Assembly (NCBI GenBank): GCA_913060815.1
Contig: CAJXSZ010000025.1
Span: 1-41,831 of the forward strand
DNA: 41,831 nucleotides
Reading direction: 5' to 3'
Origin: an uncultured Sulfitobacter sp.
Lineage (GTDB): Bacteria; Pseudomonadota; Alphaproteobacteria; Rhodobacterales; Rhodobacteraceae
Position 1 is the first letter of the stretch. Each line of letters begins with the position of its first letter. The notes below the pieces were generated by a model, which made no database searches, was not told the origin of the DNA, and saw nothing but the letters and a program-made list of their open reading frames with translations. This document shows, one piece after another, positions 34,340-41,831 of this stretch. Position numbers and translations under genes: made by a program.

Positions 34340-35724
34340 GAGGCAATCAATCCTTTAATCTGCGCTTTGAGCGCATCGAGGTCATTGGGCACGCGGGTCA
34401 AACGCTCGGGCCGTTCAAAGAGGTCCGCCATGCGCGCAGGCAGCGGCGGGCGGATGCCCGTAGCAGCTTCAACTGCATCAGGGAATTTGGCGGGGTGTGC
34501 TGTGGCCAATGTCACCATGGGCGTCTTTGGGTCGCGCAGCTCTTCGGCCACCTTCACACCAATGGCGGAATGGGGGCACAGCAGCTCGGCAGAGTTAGCT
34601 AGCGTCTCGGCAATGGTTGCGCTCGTCTCTTCCTCAGAGGCGCGGCCAGAGACATAGTGTTCTGACAAAACCTGTGCCGCCCCTTGGCTGACGTCGAACC
34701 CGCCCTCACCCAGCTCGGCCATAAGCTGCGCCACAGCGCTGCCATCGCGGTCATAGGCATCAAACAGCGCGCGCTCGAAATTCGAGCTAACCTGAATATC
34801 CATCGAGGGGCTGATTGACGGATGCACGGTATCTTTGTGATAGCCATGGCCCGAGAGGCAGCGGTGCAAGATGTCGTTCTGGTTGGTTGCCACCACCAAC
34901 TGGTCAATCGGCAGGCCCATCTTTTTGGCGATGTAGCCCGCAAAGATGTCGCCGAAATTGCCTGTCGGCACGGTAAAACTCACCTTGCGCTCGGGCGCGC
35001 CCAGCGAGACGGCCGAGGAGAAGTAATAGACCACTTGGGCCAGCACGCGGCCCCAGTTGATCGAGTTTACACCAGCCAGCTTTACGCCATCACGGAACTC
35101 GAAATCGTTGAACATATCTTTAAGGCGCGCTTGGCAATCGTCGAAATCACCATCCACGGCCAGCGCATGCACGTTGCTTTCCGCAGGCGTGGTCATCTGC
35201 CGGCGCTGCACTTCGGAGACACGGCCATGGGGGTAGAGAATAACCACATCCACGTTATCCAGACCGCGGAAGGCTTCAATCGCGGCCGAGCCTGTGTCGC
35301 CAGAGGTCGCGCCTACAATCGTCACCCGCTCGCCCTTGCGGCCTAGCGCAAGCTGGAACATCCGACCGATGAGCTGCATGGCGAAATCCTTGAACGCCAG
35401 TGTCGGGCCGTGGAACAGCTCCAGCAGAAAATGGTTTGGTGCGAGCTCTTTCAAAGGTGCGCGGCTGGTGTGACCAAAATTGACATAGGCTTTGGCAATC
35501 AGATCGCGGAATTCAGCGTCGGTGAACGTGTCACCAATGAAGGGGCGCATCACAGTGAACGCCACCTCTTCATAGCTTTGCCCCGCCATCGCGGCGATAT
35601 CATCATGGCTCAGCTGCGGGATCGTCTCTGGCACGTAAAGCCCACCATCACGGGCCAGCCCTGTCAGCATCGCCTCTTCAAATGTCAGCGCGGGGGCTGT
35701 GCCACGGGTAGAGATATAGCGCAT
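34336..35724 (-). CDS. thrC: threonine synthase
   Basis: Converts O-phosphohomoserine to threonine with PLP, last step of the pathway that begins with lysC. 462 residues, the longer 'type 2' form typical of proteobacteria. The PLP lysine is in LAFKDFAMQLIG (Lys112), and the phosphate-binding loop in GATSGDTGSAAIEAF. Start ATG at 35724 is 3 bp after the SURF1 stop (TGA-CCG-ATG), and the stop overlaps the M16 protease start, so SURF1-thrC-M16-RimJ form a coupled set. Confidence 0.97.
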   Translation of the reverse strand: MRYISTRGTAPALTFEEAMLTGLARDGGLYVPETIPQLSHDDIAAMAGQSYEEVAFTVMRPFIGDTFTDAEFRDLIAKAYVNFGHTSRAPLKELAPNHFLLELFHGPTLAFKDFAMQLIGRMFQLALGRKGERVTIVGATSGDTGSAAIEAFRGLDNVDVVILYPHGRVSEVQRRQMTTPAESNVHALAVDGDFDDCQARLKDMFNDFEFRDGVKLAGVNSINWGRVLAQVVYYFSSAVSLGAPERKVSFTVPTGNFGDIFAGYIAKKMGLPIDQLVVATNQNDILHRCLSGHGYHKDTVHPSISPSMDIQVSSNFERALFDAYDRDGSAVAQLMAELGEGGFDVSQGAAQVLSEHYVSGRASEEETSATIAETLANSAELLCPHSAIGVKVAEELRDPKTPMVTLATAHPAKFPDAVEAATGIRPPLPARMADLFERPERLTRVPNDLDALKAQIKGLIAS

Positions 35725-35727
35725 CGG

Positions 35728-36408
35728 TCAGCTCGTTTTCTTGGGCGTACGGCGGGCACGCAGGGTAAAGGTCAGGGTCATGGCAATCCAGATCGCAGCA
35801 AGCGAGAACCACGTGATTGCATATTGCAGGTGGTCGTTCGGAATAGCGCCCGTGTCAACAGGCAGCGGGTAGATTGGCGTGTCGTCGAAGGAGGTTTGCT
35901 TGGCCACGACCAGCGTCTCTTCAGTCTTTAATGCGGCGGCCATCGCGGCTACGTCGCGGGCAAACCAGATGTTGTTCGCCAAATCAGGCTCGGGCGTAAA
36001 GCCATCCGTCTCCTGTGGCCATTGCAGATTTCCGCGTATCGTCTCGGAGCCATCGTGGGTGGGAATCTCAGATTGATCCACCGGCACAAAGCCACGGTCC
36101 AACAGCACGCGGCGATTGCCCATATCAAGAGCGGAGATGATGCGGTAGCCCGCCCCGACCTCTTTCTGGCTGACCAGTACCCGGAGAAACTCTGCCCCCA
36201 GCGTGCCGCGCACTTCCACGGGCAGATAGGCATCCGCCTCCACGTTCAGCACATCGGGCAGAGGAATAGGTGCTGCGTCAATGCGCGCATCGATATCCGC
36301 GATGACGCCTAGCTTCCAGTCCAGCCGCTGCATCTGCCAAAAGCCGAGCCACAGCAGAATCGCCGCCCCGCCCACGCCGATAAAGATGAAAAAGACCGCA
36401 CGCCGCAT
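35728..36408 (-). CDS. SURF1 family cytochrome c oxidase assembly protein
   Basis: 226 residues with one transmembrane span at each end (VFFIFIGVGGAAILLWLGFWQMQRL and YAITWFSLAAIWIAMTLTFTL) and a soluble loop in the periplasm containing VLVSQKEVGAGYRIISALDMGNRRVLLDRGFVPVDQSE. SURF1 (Shy1) helps insert haem a into subunit I of cytochrome oxidase. It follows ctaE, but with a strong terminator between them, so it is read by readthrough or from its own promoter. It is 3 bp upstream of thrC. Confidence 0.93.
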   Translation of the reverse strand: MRRAVFFIFIGVGGAAILLWLGFWQMQRLDWKLGVIADIDARIDAAPIPLPDVLNVEADAYLPVEVRGTLGAEFLRVLVSQKEVGAGYRIISALDMGNRRVLLDRGFVPVDQSEIPTHDGSETIRGNLQWPQETDGFTPEPDLANNIWFARDVAAMAAALKTEETLVVAKQTSFDDTPIYPLPVDTGAIPNDHLQYAITWFSLAAIWIAMTLTFTLRARRTPKKTS

Positions 36409-36435
36409 GAAGGCTCCTGTGGATGGGATGAAACG

Positions 36436-36466
36436 AAAAACGCGCGGGGCTGTCTGCCCCGCGCGT
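36436..36466 (-). terminator. rho-independent terminator after ctaE
   Basis: Perfect 11-bp stem (ACGCGCGGGGC / GCCCCGCGCGT, 36440-36466) with a 5-base loop (tgtct on the plus strand), and on the minus strand the run TTTTTCG follows at once. This is the clearest terminator in the window. It is 36 bp past the ctaE stop and 28 bp ahead of the SURF1 start, so it divides the oxidase genes from SURF1-thrC. Confidence 0.9.
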
Positions 36467-36501
36467 GTTCTAACGTGTCTCGCTAGAGGTGCAAGCGCGC
36501 C

Positions 36502-37308
36502 TTAGCCTGGAATGCCAAAGACGTAGACGGCAAAGAAGAGGAAGAGCCATACAACGTCAACAAAGTGCCAGTACCATGCGGCGGCCTCAAAGCCTACGTG
36601 ACGCTCGGGCGTGAAGTGCCCTGCACGTGCGCGCATGTAGCAGACGAACAAGAAGATCGTCCCGATGATAACGTGCACACCGTGGAAGCCTGTGGCCATG
36701 AAGAAGTTGGAGAAGAACTTGTCCCCGCCGAATTCCCAGCCTTTGTAGAGCAGGTAGTTATACTCATAGGCCTGAAGACCTGTGAACAGGATGCCGAGGA
36801 ACACTGCAATCAGCAGACCGTTCTTAAGATCAGAGCGCACATTGCCATGCACCAGCGCGTGGTGCGCCCATGTGACGGCACAACCCGACAGCAGCAGGAT
36901 CAGCGTGTTGATCAGCGGCAGGTGGAAGGCATCAACCTGATAGATTTCCGGCGGAATATAAGTCGAACCGACATATTCGTTCATCGGATACATGGCCTGC
37001 TTGAAGAAGCTCCAGAACCAAGCAACGAAGAACATGACCTCAGACATGATGAACAGGATAAAGCCATAGCGCAGGCCAATCTGCACCACTGGTGTGTGAT
37101 CGCCAATCTTGCTTTCCTCTACAACCTCGGACCACCATGCGAACATGCAGTAAAGCGTGCCCGCAAATCCGATAAGGAATACGAAAGGTGTGACGGCGTG
37201 CATCCAGAGCACCCCGCCCGTCAACATGACGAAAGCGAAAAGAGAGCTGAGCAGCGGCCAGATCGAGGGGTTTAGAATGTGGTAGTCGTGGTTCTTTGCA
37301 TGGGCCAT
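36502..37308 (-). CDS. ctaE: cytochrome c oxidase subunit III
   Basis: 268 residues, seven-span subunit III of the aa3-type oxidase. The start is [36 protein letters not shown]. The middle has [20 protein letters not shown] with the conserved Glu, and the end [61 protein letters not shown] is the family signature. It is the last gene of the ctaC-ctaB-small-ctaG-ctaE operon, 19 bp after ctaG, and is followed by a terminator. Subunit I (ctaD) is not in the window, as usual for this gene order. Confidence 0.97.
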   Translation of the reverse strand: MAHAKNHDYHILNPSIWPLLSSLFAFVMLTGGVLWMHAVTPFVFLIGFAGTLYCMFAWWSEVVEESKIGDHTPVVQIGLRYGFILFIMSEVMFFVAWFWSFFKQAMYPMNEYVGSTYIPPEIYQVDAFHLPLINTLILLLSGCAVTWAHHALVHGNVRSDLKNGLLIAVFLGILFTGLQAYEYNYLLYKGWEFGGDKFFSNFFMATGFHGVHVIIGTIFLFVCYMRARAGHFTPERHVGFEAAAWYWHFVDVVWLFLFFAVYVFGIPG

Positions 37309-37327
37309 GATGGGCGTCCCTGTGTGG

Positions 37328-37903
37328 CTAGTTTAGTTCAGTGGTCTGATCCGTCTCGAGAGAAGCGTATCCCTCGGGAAGGTCAATTTCGTAGAATGTA
37401 TAAGAAAGCGTGATGGTATGTATATACTGACCTTCACGGTCGCCTACGATTTCGGGGTCAACAAAAAAGCTGACCGGCATTTGCACGCGCTCGCCAGGGG
37501 CGAGAACCTGCTCTTCGAAGCAGAAACAATCAATCTTCTCGAAGAAACCACCCGCTTGGTACGGCGTCACGTTGTAGGAGGCCATCCCCGCAACAGGGCG
37601 ATCTGTGGGGTTATACGCCTCGTAGAAGGCCAAGCCCGTCTCTCCGATGCGGATCTCCATCTCGCGCTGCACGGGCGAGAACTCCCACGCCATATTATCG
37701 TTAAGCGATCCGTCAAAGCGTACGGTGATCGTCTCGTCCAACACGTCTTCGGGCGCGACAGCGGCATAACCTACTGTGCCGCCAAAGCCTGTGACGCGGC
37801 AGAACCAGTCGTAAAAAGGGACCGAAGCCCAAGCAAGGCCACCCATCACAACCACAAGCCCAACGGTTTGGGCGACAGTTTTCTGAGGTCCGCTCAATGC
37901 CAT
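37328..37903 (-). CDS. ctaG: cytochrome c oxidase assembly protein CtaG (Cox11 type)
   Basis: 191 residues, copper chaperone that delivers copper to the CuB site of subunit I. One N-terminal span ([29 protein letters not shown]) anchors it, and the periplasmic domain carries the copper-binding CFCFEEQ motif (Cys126 and Cys128), plus the conserved Cys35. Also typical are [34 protein letters not shown] and [11 protein letters not shown]. The ATG shares a base with the stop of the small gene before it (TGATG). Confidence 0.96.
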   Translation of the reverse strand: MALSGPQKTVAQTVGLVVVMGGLAWASVPFYDWFCRVTGFGGTVGYAAVAPEDVLDETITVRFDGSLNDNMAWEFSPVQREMEIRIGETGLAFYEAYNPTDRPVAGMASYNVTPYQAGGFFEKIDCFCFEEQVLAPGERVQMPVSFFVDPEIVGDREGQYIHTITLSYTFYEIDLPEGYASLETDQTTELN

Positions 37904-38097
37904 CAGTCTGTGGCCTCCGTCCCGATTTGCGCGCCGACACCTTTTGCAGCGGACGCAGGTATCTGGAAATCGGTCGATGTGATCTTTGTAAACGTCAGCA
38001 CCATGACCAGCAGGACGAAACCGCCCAGCATCAGACCAACACCAACATTAAGGCTTTTACGCCGTGTGTGTATTTCGTGTTCAGCTTTGATCGCCAT
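37903..38097 (-). CDS. small single-span membrane protein in oxidase operon (CoxF-like)
   Basis: 64 residues with one transmembrane span (SLNVGVGLMLGGFVLLVMVLTFTKI, about residues 15-39), a charged N-terminus (MAIKAEHEIHTRRK) and a short periplasmic end. Small proteins of this type are common at this spot in the alphaproteobacterial operon, sometimes called CoxF. The start overlaps the ctaB stop (TAATG) and its stop overlaps ctaG, so it is translated in step with both. Its role is presumably in oxidase assembly; not proven. Confidence 0.85.
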   Translation of the reverse strand: MAIKAEHEIHTRRKSLNVGVGLMLGGFVLLVMVLTFTKITSTDFQIPASAAKGVGAQIGTEATD

Positions 38098-39035
38098 TAC
38101 CAGCCTCCAAATCCGATGGGTTTCAGCGCCGCCTCAAGAAGGATCGCGCCGAAATGTGCGAAAAGATACCACAGCGACAGACGGAAGAACTTGCGCTCAG
38201 TGGCGAAGTTATCCGCCTCCGACATGTCTTCGTCGCGCTGCCAAATGTCATATGCCCCCTTGAGGAACAGGGCATTCAAGACCAGCGCCGTGGCCAGATA
38301 AATCCAGCCGCCAATCGCCGTAAAGGCCGTACCAACTGCGAGGATCACAAGCAAAACTGTATAGCCCAGAATATGGTTGCGCGTCGCGCGGCGACCATGG
38401 GTCACGGTGAGCATCGGCACCTTTGCGTCGTCATAGTCATTGCGCATGAACAGAGCCAGCGCCCAGAAGTGCGGCGGCGTCCACATGAAGATCAGCGCGA
38501 ACATCAACCACGGCTCCAGCACCGCAATCTGCCCCGTGGCGATGATCCAGCCGATCACGGGCGGGAACGCCCCTGCTGCACCACCGATCACGATGTTCTG
38601 CGGGGTCGAGCGTTTGAGCCACATGGAATAGGGCACGACATAAAAGAAAATGGTGAATGCCAGCATGGCCCCTGCCAGCAAGTTGGCGCTTAGCGCCAAC
38701 ATCATTACCGAAAGGCCTGACAGGGCCACGCCGAGATACATAGCTGACTGTGGAGCAACCTTGCCCGCAGGGATCGGGCGGCCCTTGGTGCGCTTCATCA
38801 CTGCATCAATATCGGCATCCCACCACATGTTGAGCGCGCCAGAGGCACCGGCACCGATCGCCAAAAACAGGATCGAAGCAAAGGCTACGACAGGGTTCAC
38901 GCCCACAGGAGCAGCCAGCATACCAACAACAGCCGTAAACACGACAAGCTGCATCACGCGCGGTTTCATCAGCGCGTAATAATCGCCCAGCTGCGGCTCG
39001 GCTTCGAAACTCTGTGTGTTGGTGGCGTCGGTCAT
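38097..39035 (-). CDS. ctaB: protoheme IX farnesyltransferase (haem O synthase)
   Basis: 312 residues with about nine spans. It attaches a farnesyl group to haem B, giving haem O, the precursor of haem A used by the oxidase. The UbiA-type motifs are present: NMWWDADIDAVMKRTKGRP (the first, N-x-x-x-D-x-x-x-D) and MRNDYDDAKVPMLTV (the second, D-Y-x-x-x-x-V-P-M). The end (TERKFFRLSLWYLFAHFGAILLEAALKPIG) is family-like. It lies 92 bp after ctaC, with two hairpins between. Confidence 0.96.
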   Translation of the reverse strand: MTDATNTQSFEAEPQLGDYYALMKPRVMQLVVFTAVVGMLAAPVGVNPVVAFASILFLAIGAGASGALNMWWDADIDAVMKRTKGRPIPAGKVAPQSAMYLGVALSGLSVMMLALSANLLAGAMLAFTIFFYVVPYSMWLKRSTPQNIVIGGAAGAFPPVIGWIIATGQIAVLEPWLMFALIFMWTPPHFWALALFMRNDYDDAKVPMLTVTHGRRATRNHILGYTVLLVILAVGTAFTAIGGWIYLATALVLNALFLKGAYDIWQRDEDMSEADNFATERKFFRLSLWYLFAHFGAILLEAALKPIGFGGW

Positions 39036-39066
39036 TGCACGGCGTCCCTTGAAATACTTATTTGCG

Positions 39067-39122
39067 ATATGGCCAGCGCAGGGTCATGCGCTGGCCATAT
39101 ATTTTGGCAGGTCACACCTGCC
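39067..39122 (-). repeat. two perfect hairpins between ctaC and ctaB
   Basis: On the minus strand the first hairpin after the ctaC stop is GGCAGGT-gtg-ACCTGCC (39106-39122, 7 bp) and the second is a 14-bp perfect stem, ATATGGCCAGCGCA / TGCGCTGGCCATAT (39067-39100) with a 6-base loop. Neither has a T-run after it. Both are inside the operon, between the subunit II and haem O synthase genes, so they may hold back readthrough or stabilise the ctaC message. Confidence 0.7.
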
Positions 39123-39127
39123 GAAGT

Positions 39128-40027
39128 TTAGTCGACAGAAGCGAAGGTACGTGTCTGGGGAATACCTGCGTATTCCTCACGTGCACGACCCAACCATGCT
39201 TCATACTCTTCGACGGATACGACTTTGACAGTGATCGGCATATAGGCATGCGCCTGACCGCACAGCTCGGAGCACTGGCCGAAGTATACGCCTTCTTTCT
39301 CGGCTTCAAACCACAGCTCAGCCAGACGGCCTGGTACGGCGTCCTGCTTCACGCCAAAGGCGGGGATGGTCCATGCGTGTATTACGTCCGCACCTGTCAC
39401 CTGCACAACGATCGTTTTGCCGACCGGCACGACAACAGCAGTGTCTGTGGCCAGCAGGAATTCGCCTTCACTGTAGCCCGCTTCTTCAAGCTGCGCAATA
39501 ACTTCGGGCGTCTTCATGTTCTCGCCGCCAAGTGCTGGTGCACCAATCATGTAGCTGTCAAAGCCGAAGCCCTCGTCCACGTACTCATGGTTCCAATACC
39601 ACTGATGACCCGTTGCCTTGATCGTAACGTCTGCCACAGGGATTTCCTGCTGGCGGAAGAGGATCGGCAGTGACCACGCGCCGATGCCCACAAGGATCAG
39701 GATCGGCACAACAGTCCATGCAATCTCTACAGGGGTGTGGTGGGTAAAGGCAGCAGGCGTCGGGTTACGCTTTTTATTGTAGCGGATCGCAACCCAGAGA
39801 ACCAATGCGGTTACGAACAGGGTGATTGCGGTGATGATGACCAGAATCATCCCGTCCAGCCACTGCAAATCGCGCGCGAGCTCGGTCACGGCAGGCTGGA
39901 AGCCCATCTCGCGCTCCGTGGGCTTACCGATGACCTCAAGTCCTTGTGGATCAACGCTTTGCGCCCACGCAGGCAGGCTTGAGACGCCAGCCATAAGGCC
40001 GGCAAGTGTAAGATGCTTTGTCATCAT
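39128..40027 (-). CDS. ctaC: cytochrome c oxidase subunit II
   Basis: 299 residues from the ATG at 40027 (AGGA upstream; a second ATG is the next codon). The signal peptide ends LPAWA. Two spans follow ([27 protein letters not shown] and [25 protein letters not shown]), and the periplasmic CuA domain has the [10 protein letters not shown] aromatic stretch, [25 protein letters not shown], and the dinuclear copper motif [14 protein letters not shown] (two Cys, His, Met). It accepts electrons from cytochrome c. First gene of the operon, divergent from tldD across 175 bp. Confidence 0.97.
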   Translation of the reverse strand: MMTKHLTLAGLMAGVSSLPAWAQSVDPQGLEVIGKPTEREMGFQPAVTELARDLQWLDGMILVIITAITLFVTALVLWVAIRYNKKRNPTPAAFTHHTPVEIAWTVVPILILVGIGAWSLPILFRQQEIPVADVTIKATGHQWYWNHEYVDEGFGFDSYMIGAPALGGENMKTPEVIAQLEEAGYSEGEFLLATDTAVVVPVGKTIVVQVTGADVIHAWTIPAFGVKQDAVPGRLAELWFEAEKEGVYFGQCSELCGQAHAYMPITVKVVSVEEYEAWLGRAREEYAGIPQTRTFASVD

Positions 40028-40202
40028 GATCGTCCTGATTGTTTTGACCCTATTATTTAAAACGCGCAGGTTGGCTGACCCGCCGTTGTATTCTCGCGCC
40101 TTACAATCATATCTTAGGAACAAATGAAAGTCCTATGCTTGCGTCAGATAGACGCTAATTGTCGCAAACCCCCTTCCCCTTTGCCGCTCCGGAGTACCCC
40201 AT

Positions 40203-41624
40203 ATGTCTGACACGCCTTTCTCGCCATTTGACGATACGCTGGACCGCGATACCGCCCTTGCTGTGCTGCGCGATGCAGTCGCAGGCGCGGACGATGGCGA
40301 GCTGTTTCTGGAGCGCCGACGCTCGGAGGCGCTGATGTTCGACGACGGCCGTCTCAAGACTGCAAGTTACGATGCCGCAAGAGGTTTCGGGCTGCGCGCT
40401 GTGCGTGGTGAAGTGGCAGGCTACGCCCATTCCACCGAGATATCCGAAGCCGCCCTACGCCGCGCCGCGCAGACCGCACGCCTTGCTGTGGGCGATGGCG
40501 GCGGAACATGGGCTGACGCGCCCGACGGCACCAATCAGAAGCTTTACACAGATCAGGATCCCATCGCGGGTGCGACATTTGCGGTAAAGGTTGAAACACT
40601 CCGCGAGATGGACGACTTCTGCCGCAGCCTCGATCCCCGCGTGGTTCAGGTCAGCGCTTCCATCGCCGCGTCGATCCAGGAGGTCGAAATTCTACGCCCC
40701 GAAGGCACATCCGTGCGTGATATCCGCCCCATGACCCGTGTGAACGTCTCTATTATAGTAGAACACGAAGGCCGCCGCGAGACAGGAACGGCGGGTGGCG
40801 GTGGACGTATAGGTCTGGATGGTTTGCTGGCCGCAGAGGACTGGCAAGGCAAAGCGCGCGAGGCCTTGCGCATCGCTCTTGTAAACCTCGAAGCCGTGCC
40901 GGCCCCTGCTGGCATGATGGACGTCGTACTTGGCCCGGGCTGGCCCGGCATCCTACTACATGAGGCAATCGGCCACGGGCTGGAGGGGGATTTCAACCGC
41001 AAGGGCACCTCCGCCTTCGCAGGCTTGATGGGCCAACAGATCGCAGCCAAAGGCGTGACAGTGCTCGACGATGGTACTATCCCCGACCGCCGTGGCAGCA
41101 TCTCGGTTGATGACGAAGGCACGCCCAGCGCCAAGAATGTCCTGATCGAAGACGGCAAGCTGGTCGGCTACATGCAAGACCGCCAGAACGCCCGCCTGAT
41201 GGGGGTGAAGTCCACAGGCAACGGCCGCCGTCAGAGCTTTGCCCATATCCCCATGCCGCGCATGACCAACACTTACATGCTAGGCGGCGACACGGCCCCC
41301 GGCGATATCGTGGCGGGTCTCAAGGACGGCATCTATGCCGTAGGCTTCGGCGGCGGTCAGGTGGACATCACAAACGGCAAGTTTGTCTTTTCCTGCACCG
41401 AAGCTTACCGCGTCCAGAACGGCGTTGTTGGCGCACCGGTAAAAGGAGCGACCCTTATCGGTGACGGGGCTACCGCGCTGAAACACATCCGCGCCATCGG
41501 CAATGATCCTTCGCTCGACCCCGGAATGGGCAACTGCGGCAAACAGGGCCAATGGGTGCCTGTGGGCGTGGGCCAGCCGACGCTGATGATCGGCGGGCTA
41601 ACGATTGGCGGTGCGCAGGCTTGA
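40203..41624 (+). CDS. tldD: metalloprotease TldD
   Basis: 473 residues, subunit of the TldD/TldE heterodimeric zinc protease that trims peptides such as microcin B17 precursors. The zinc motif HEAIGH (H253-x3-H258 with E254) is intact, so this is the catalytic subunit. Family features are the N-terminal FLERRRSEALMFDDGRLKTASYDAARGFGLRAVRGEVAGYAHS and the C-terminal ALKHIRAIGNDPSLDPGMGNCGKQGQWVPVGVGQPTLMIGGLTIGG, containing the conserved Cys. Divergent from ctaC. No tldE or pmbA homologue is in the window. Confidence 0.97.
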   Translation: MSDTPFSPFDDTLDRDTALAVLRDAVAGADDGELFLERRRSEALMFDDGRLKTASYDAARGFGLRAVRGEVAGYAHSTEISEAALRRAAQTARLAVGDGGGTWADAPDGTNQKLYTDQDPIAGATFAVKVETLREMDDFCRSLDPRVVQVSASIAASIQEVEILRPEGTSVRDIRPMTRVNVSIIVEHEGRRETGTAGGGGRIGLDGLLAAEDWQGKAREALRIALVNLEAVPAPAGMMDVVLGPGWPGILLHEAIGHGLEGDFNRKGTSAFAGLMGQQIAAKGVTVLDDGTIPDRRGSISVDDEGTPSAKNVLIEDGKLVGYMQDRQNARLMGVKSTGNGRRQSFAHIPMPRMTNTYMLGGDTAPGDIVAGLKDGIYAVGFGGGQVDITNGKFVFSCTEAYRVQNGVVGAPVKGATLIGDGATALKHIRAIGNDPSLDPGMGNCGKQGQWVPVGVGQPTLMIGGLTIGGAQA

Positions 41625-41735
41625 ATAGCCAACACTGAGAAAGGCGGAACGGTGCGATAAATCGAGCCAGAATGATTCACGTCCTGTTAACCAGCAAAAG
41701 GTAATACTGATTCCAGCAACAGACGGAGATACGGG

Positions 41736-41781
41736 ATGACTATTGAGGATCACAATCCTTCTTCCACTCACCCCCCACTCC
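41736..41781 (+). CDS. 5' end of a further gene, cut by contig end
   Basis: An ATG at 41736, with GGAG eleven bases before it, opens a frame of 15 codons (MTIEDHNPSSTHPPL) before the adapter begins. I cannot identify it from so little. A short Ser/Thr/Pro-rich start is the only visible property; a DprA-like gene after tldD in roseobacters would be one guess from memory. It could also be non-coding. Confidence 0.35.
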
Positions 41782-41831
41782 CTGTCTCTTATACACATCT
41801 GACGCTGCCGACGATCTACTCTGTGTAGATC
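41782..41831 (-). other. Nextera/Tn5 sequencing adapter (artefact)
   Basis: Reverse complement of the same Nextera arm as at the left end: the mosaic end (41782-41800), the rest of the read-1 arm to 41814, the index (41815-41822, TCTACTCT) and part of the P5 primer to the end. Having the identical index at both ends shows they come from one library's unclipped adapters, not from a biological terminal repeat. Confidence 0.98.

Noticed and set aside
1..41831. Terminal inverted repeat suggesting a linear plasmid, phage or transposon
   Set aside because: Both ends are exact Nextera adapter, index and P5 sequence; there is no transposase or phage gene inside.

Overview
This is a 41.8-kb contig from a marine-type alphaproteobacterium of the Roseobacter group (Rhodobacterales). 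Three things suggest this: the gene order tldD | ctaC-ctaB-small ORF-ctaG-ctaE-SURF1-thrC-M16 protease, the ptsP-lysC pair, and a cysteate sulfo-lyase-type enzyme and quaternary-amine transporter of kinds common in roseobacters. DNA is GC-rich and tightly packed, with many 4-base ATGA/GTGA stop-start overlaps. The genus cannot be fixed from the sequence alone. Both ends are not genomic: 1-46 and 41782-41831 are Illumina Nextera (Tn5) adapter with i5 index, so the biological sequence is 47-41781.

Layout. 47-4934 (minus): truncated ptsP, aspartokinase lysC, a short-chain dehydrogenase, a DUF1178 protein and a NUDIX protein. 5068-7564 (plus): molybdate importer modABC, all overlapping. 7569-9876: small secreted protein, EcsC-family protein, GNAT acetyltransferase, and a divergent flavin-reductase-like protein. 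9828-15329: a glycine-betaine/TMAO-type ABC importer operon (binding protein, ATPase, long permease) with a translationally coupled alpha/beta hydrolase, opposite a LysR regulator. 15335-18037: a cysteate/D-cysteine lyase plus aspartate/glutamate-type racemase operon, opposite a second LysR with two tandem LysR boxes. 18034-20121: VOC protein and SulP anion transporter.

20470-27290 looks like the accessory part: a self-regulated TetR-membrane fusion protein-RND efflux operon with a tandem operator, followed by a stretch with broken genes (cytochrome b561 with an in-frame amber stop, DedA protein with a C-terminal frameshift, a 49-codon remnant-like ORF). 27425-30111 (plus) is a purine/methylthio salvage cluster: mtnP releases adenine from methylthioadenosine and apt converts adenine to AMP, with a DUF2927 secreted protein and a LysE-family exporter between them. 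30173-40027 (minus) is a long co-directional run: the aa3-type cytochrome c oxidase subunit II/III and assembly genes, SURF1, thrC, an M16 protease, a RimJ-type acetyltransferase, a secreted metallo-hydrolase and an FAD-linked dehydrogenase. A clear rho-independent terminator separates ctaE from SURF1. 40203-41624 (plus) is tldD, and a fragment of a further gene starts at 41736.

I found no rRNA, tRNA, CRISPR array, insertion sequence or phage gene. I saw no wholly new multi-gene system. The best leads are the racemase-lyase pair with its tandem LysR boxes, the hydrolase coupled to the quaternary-amine importer, the tandem TetR operator, the probable CTG start of the DUF2927 gene, and the paired RNA hairpins in the cytochrome oxidase operon.
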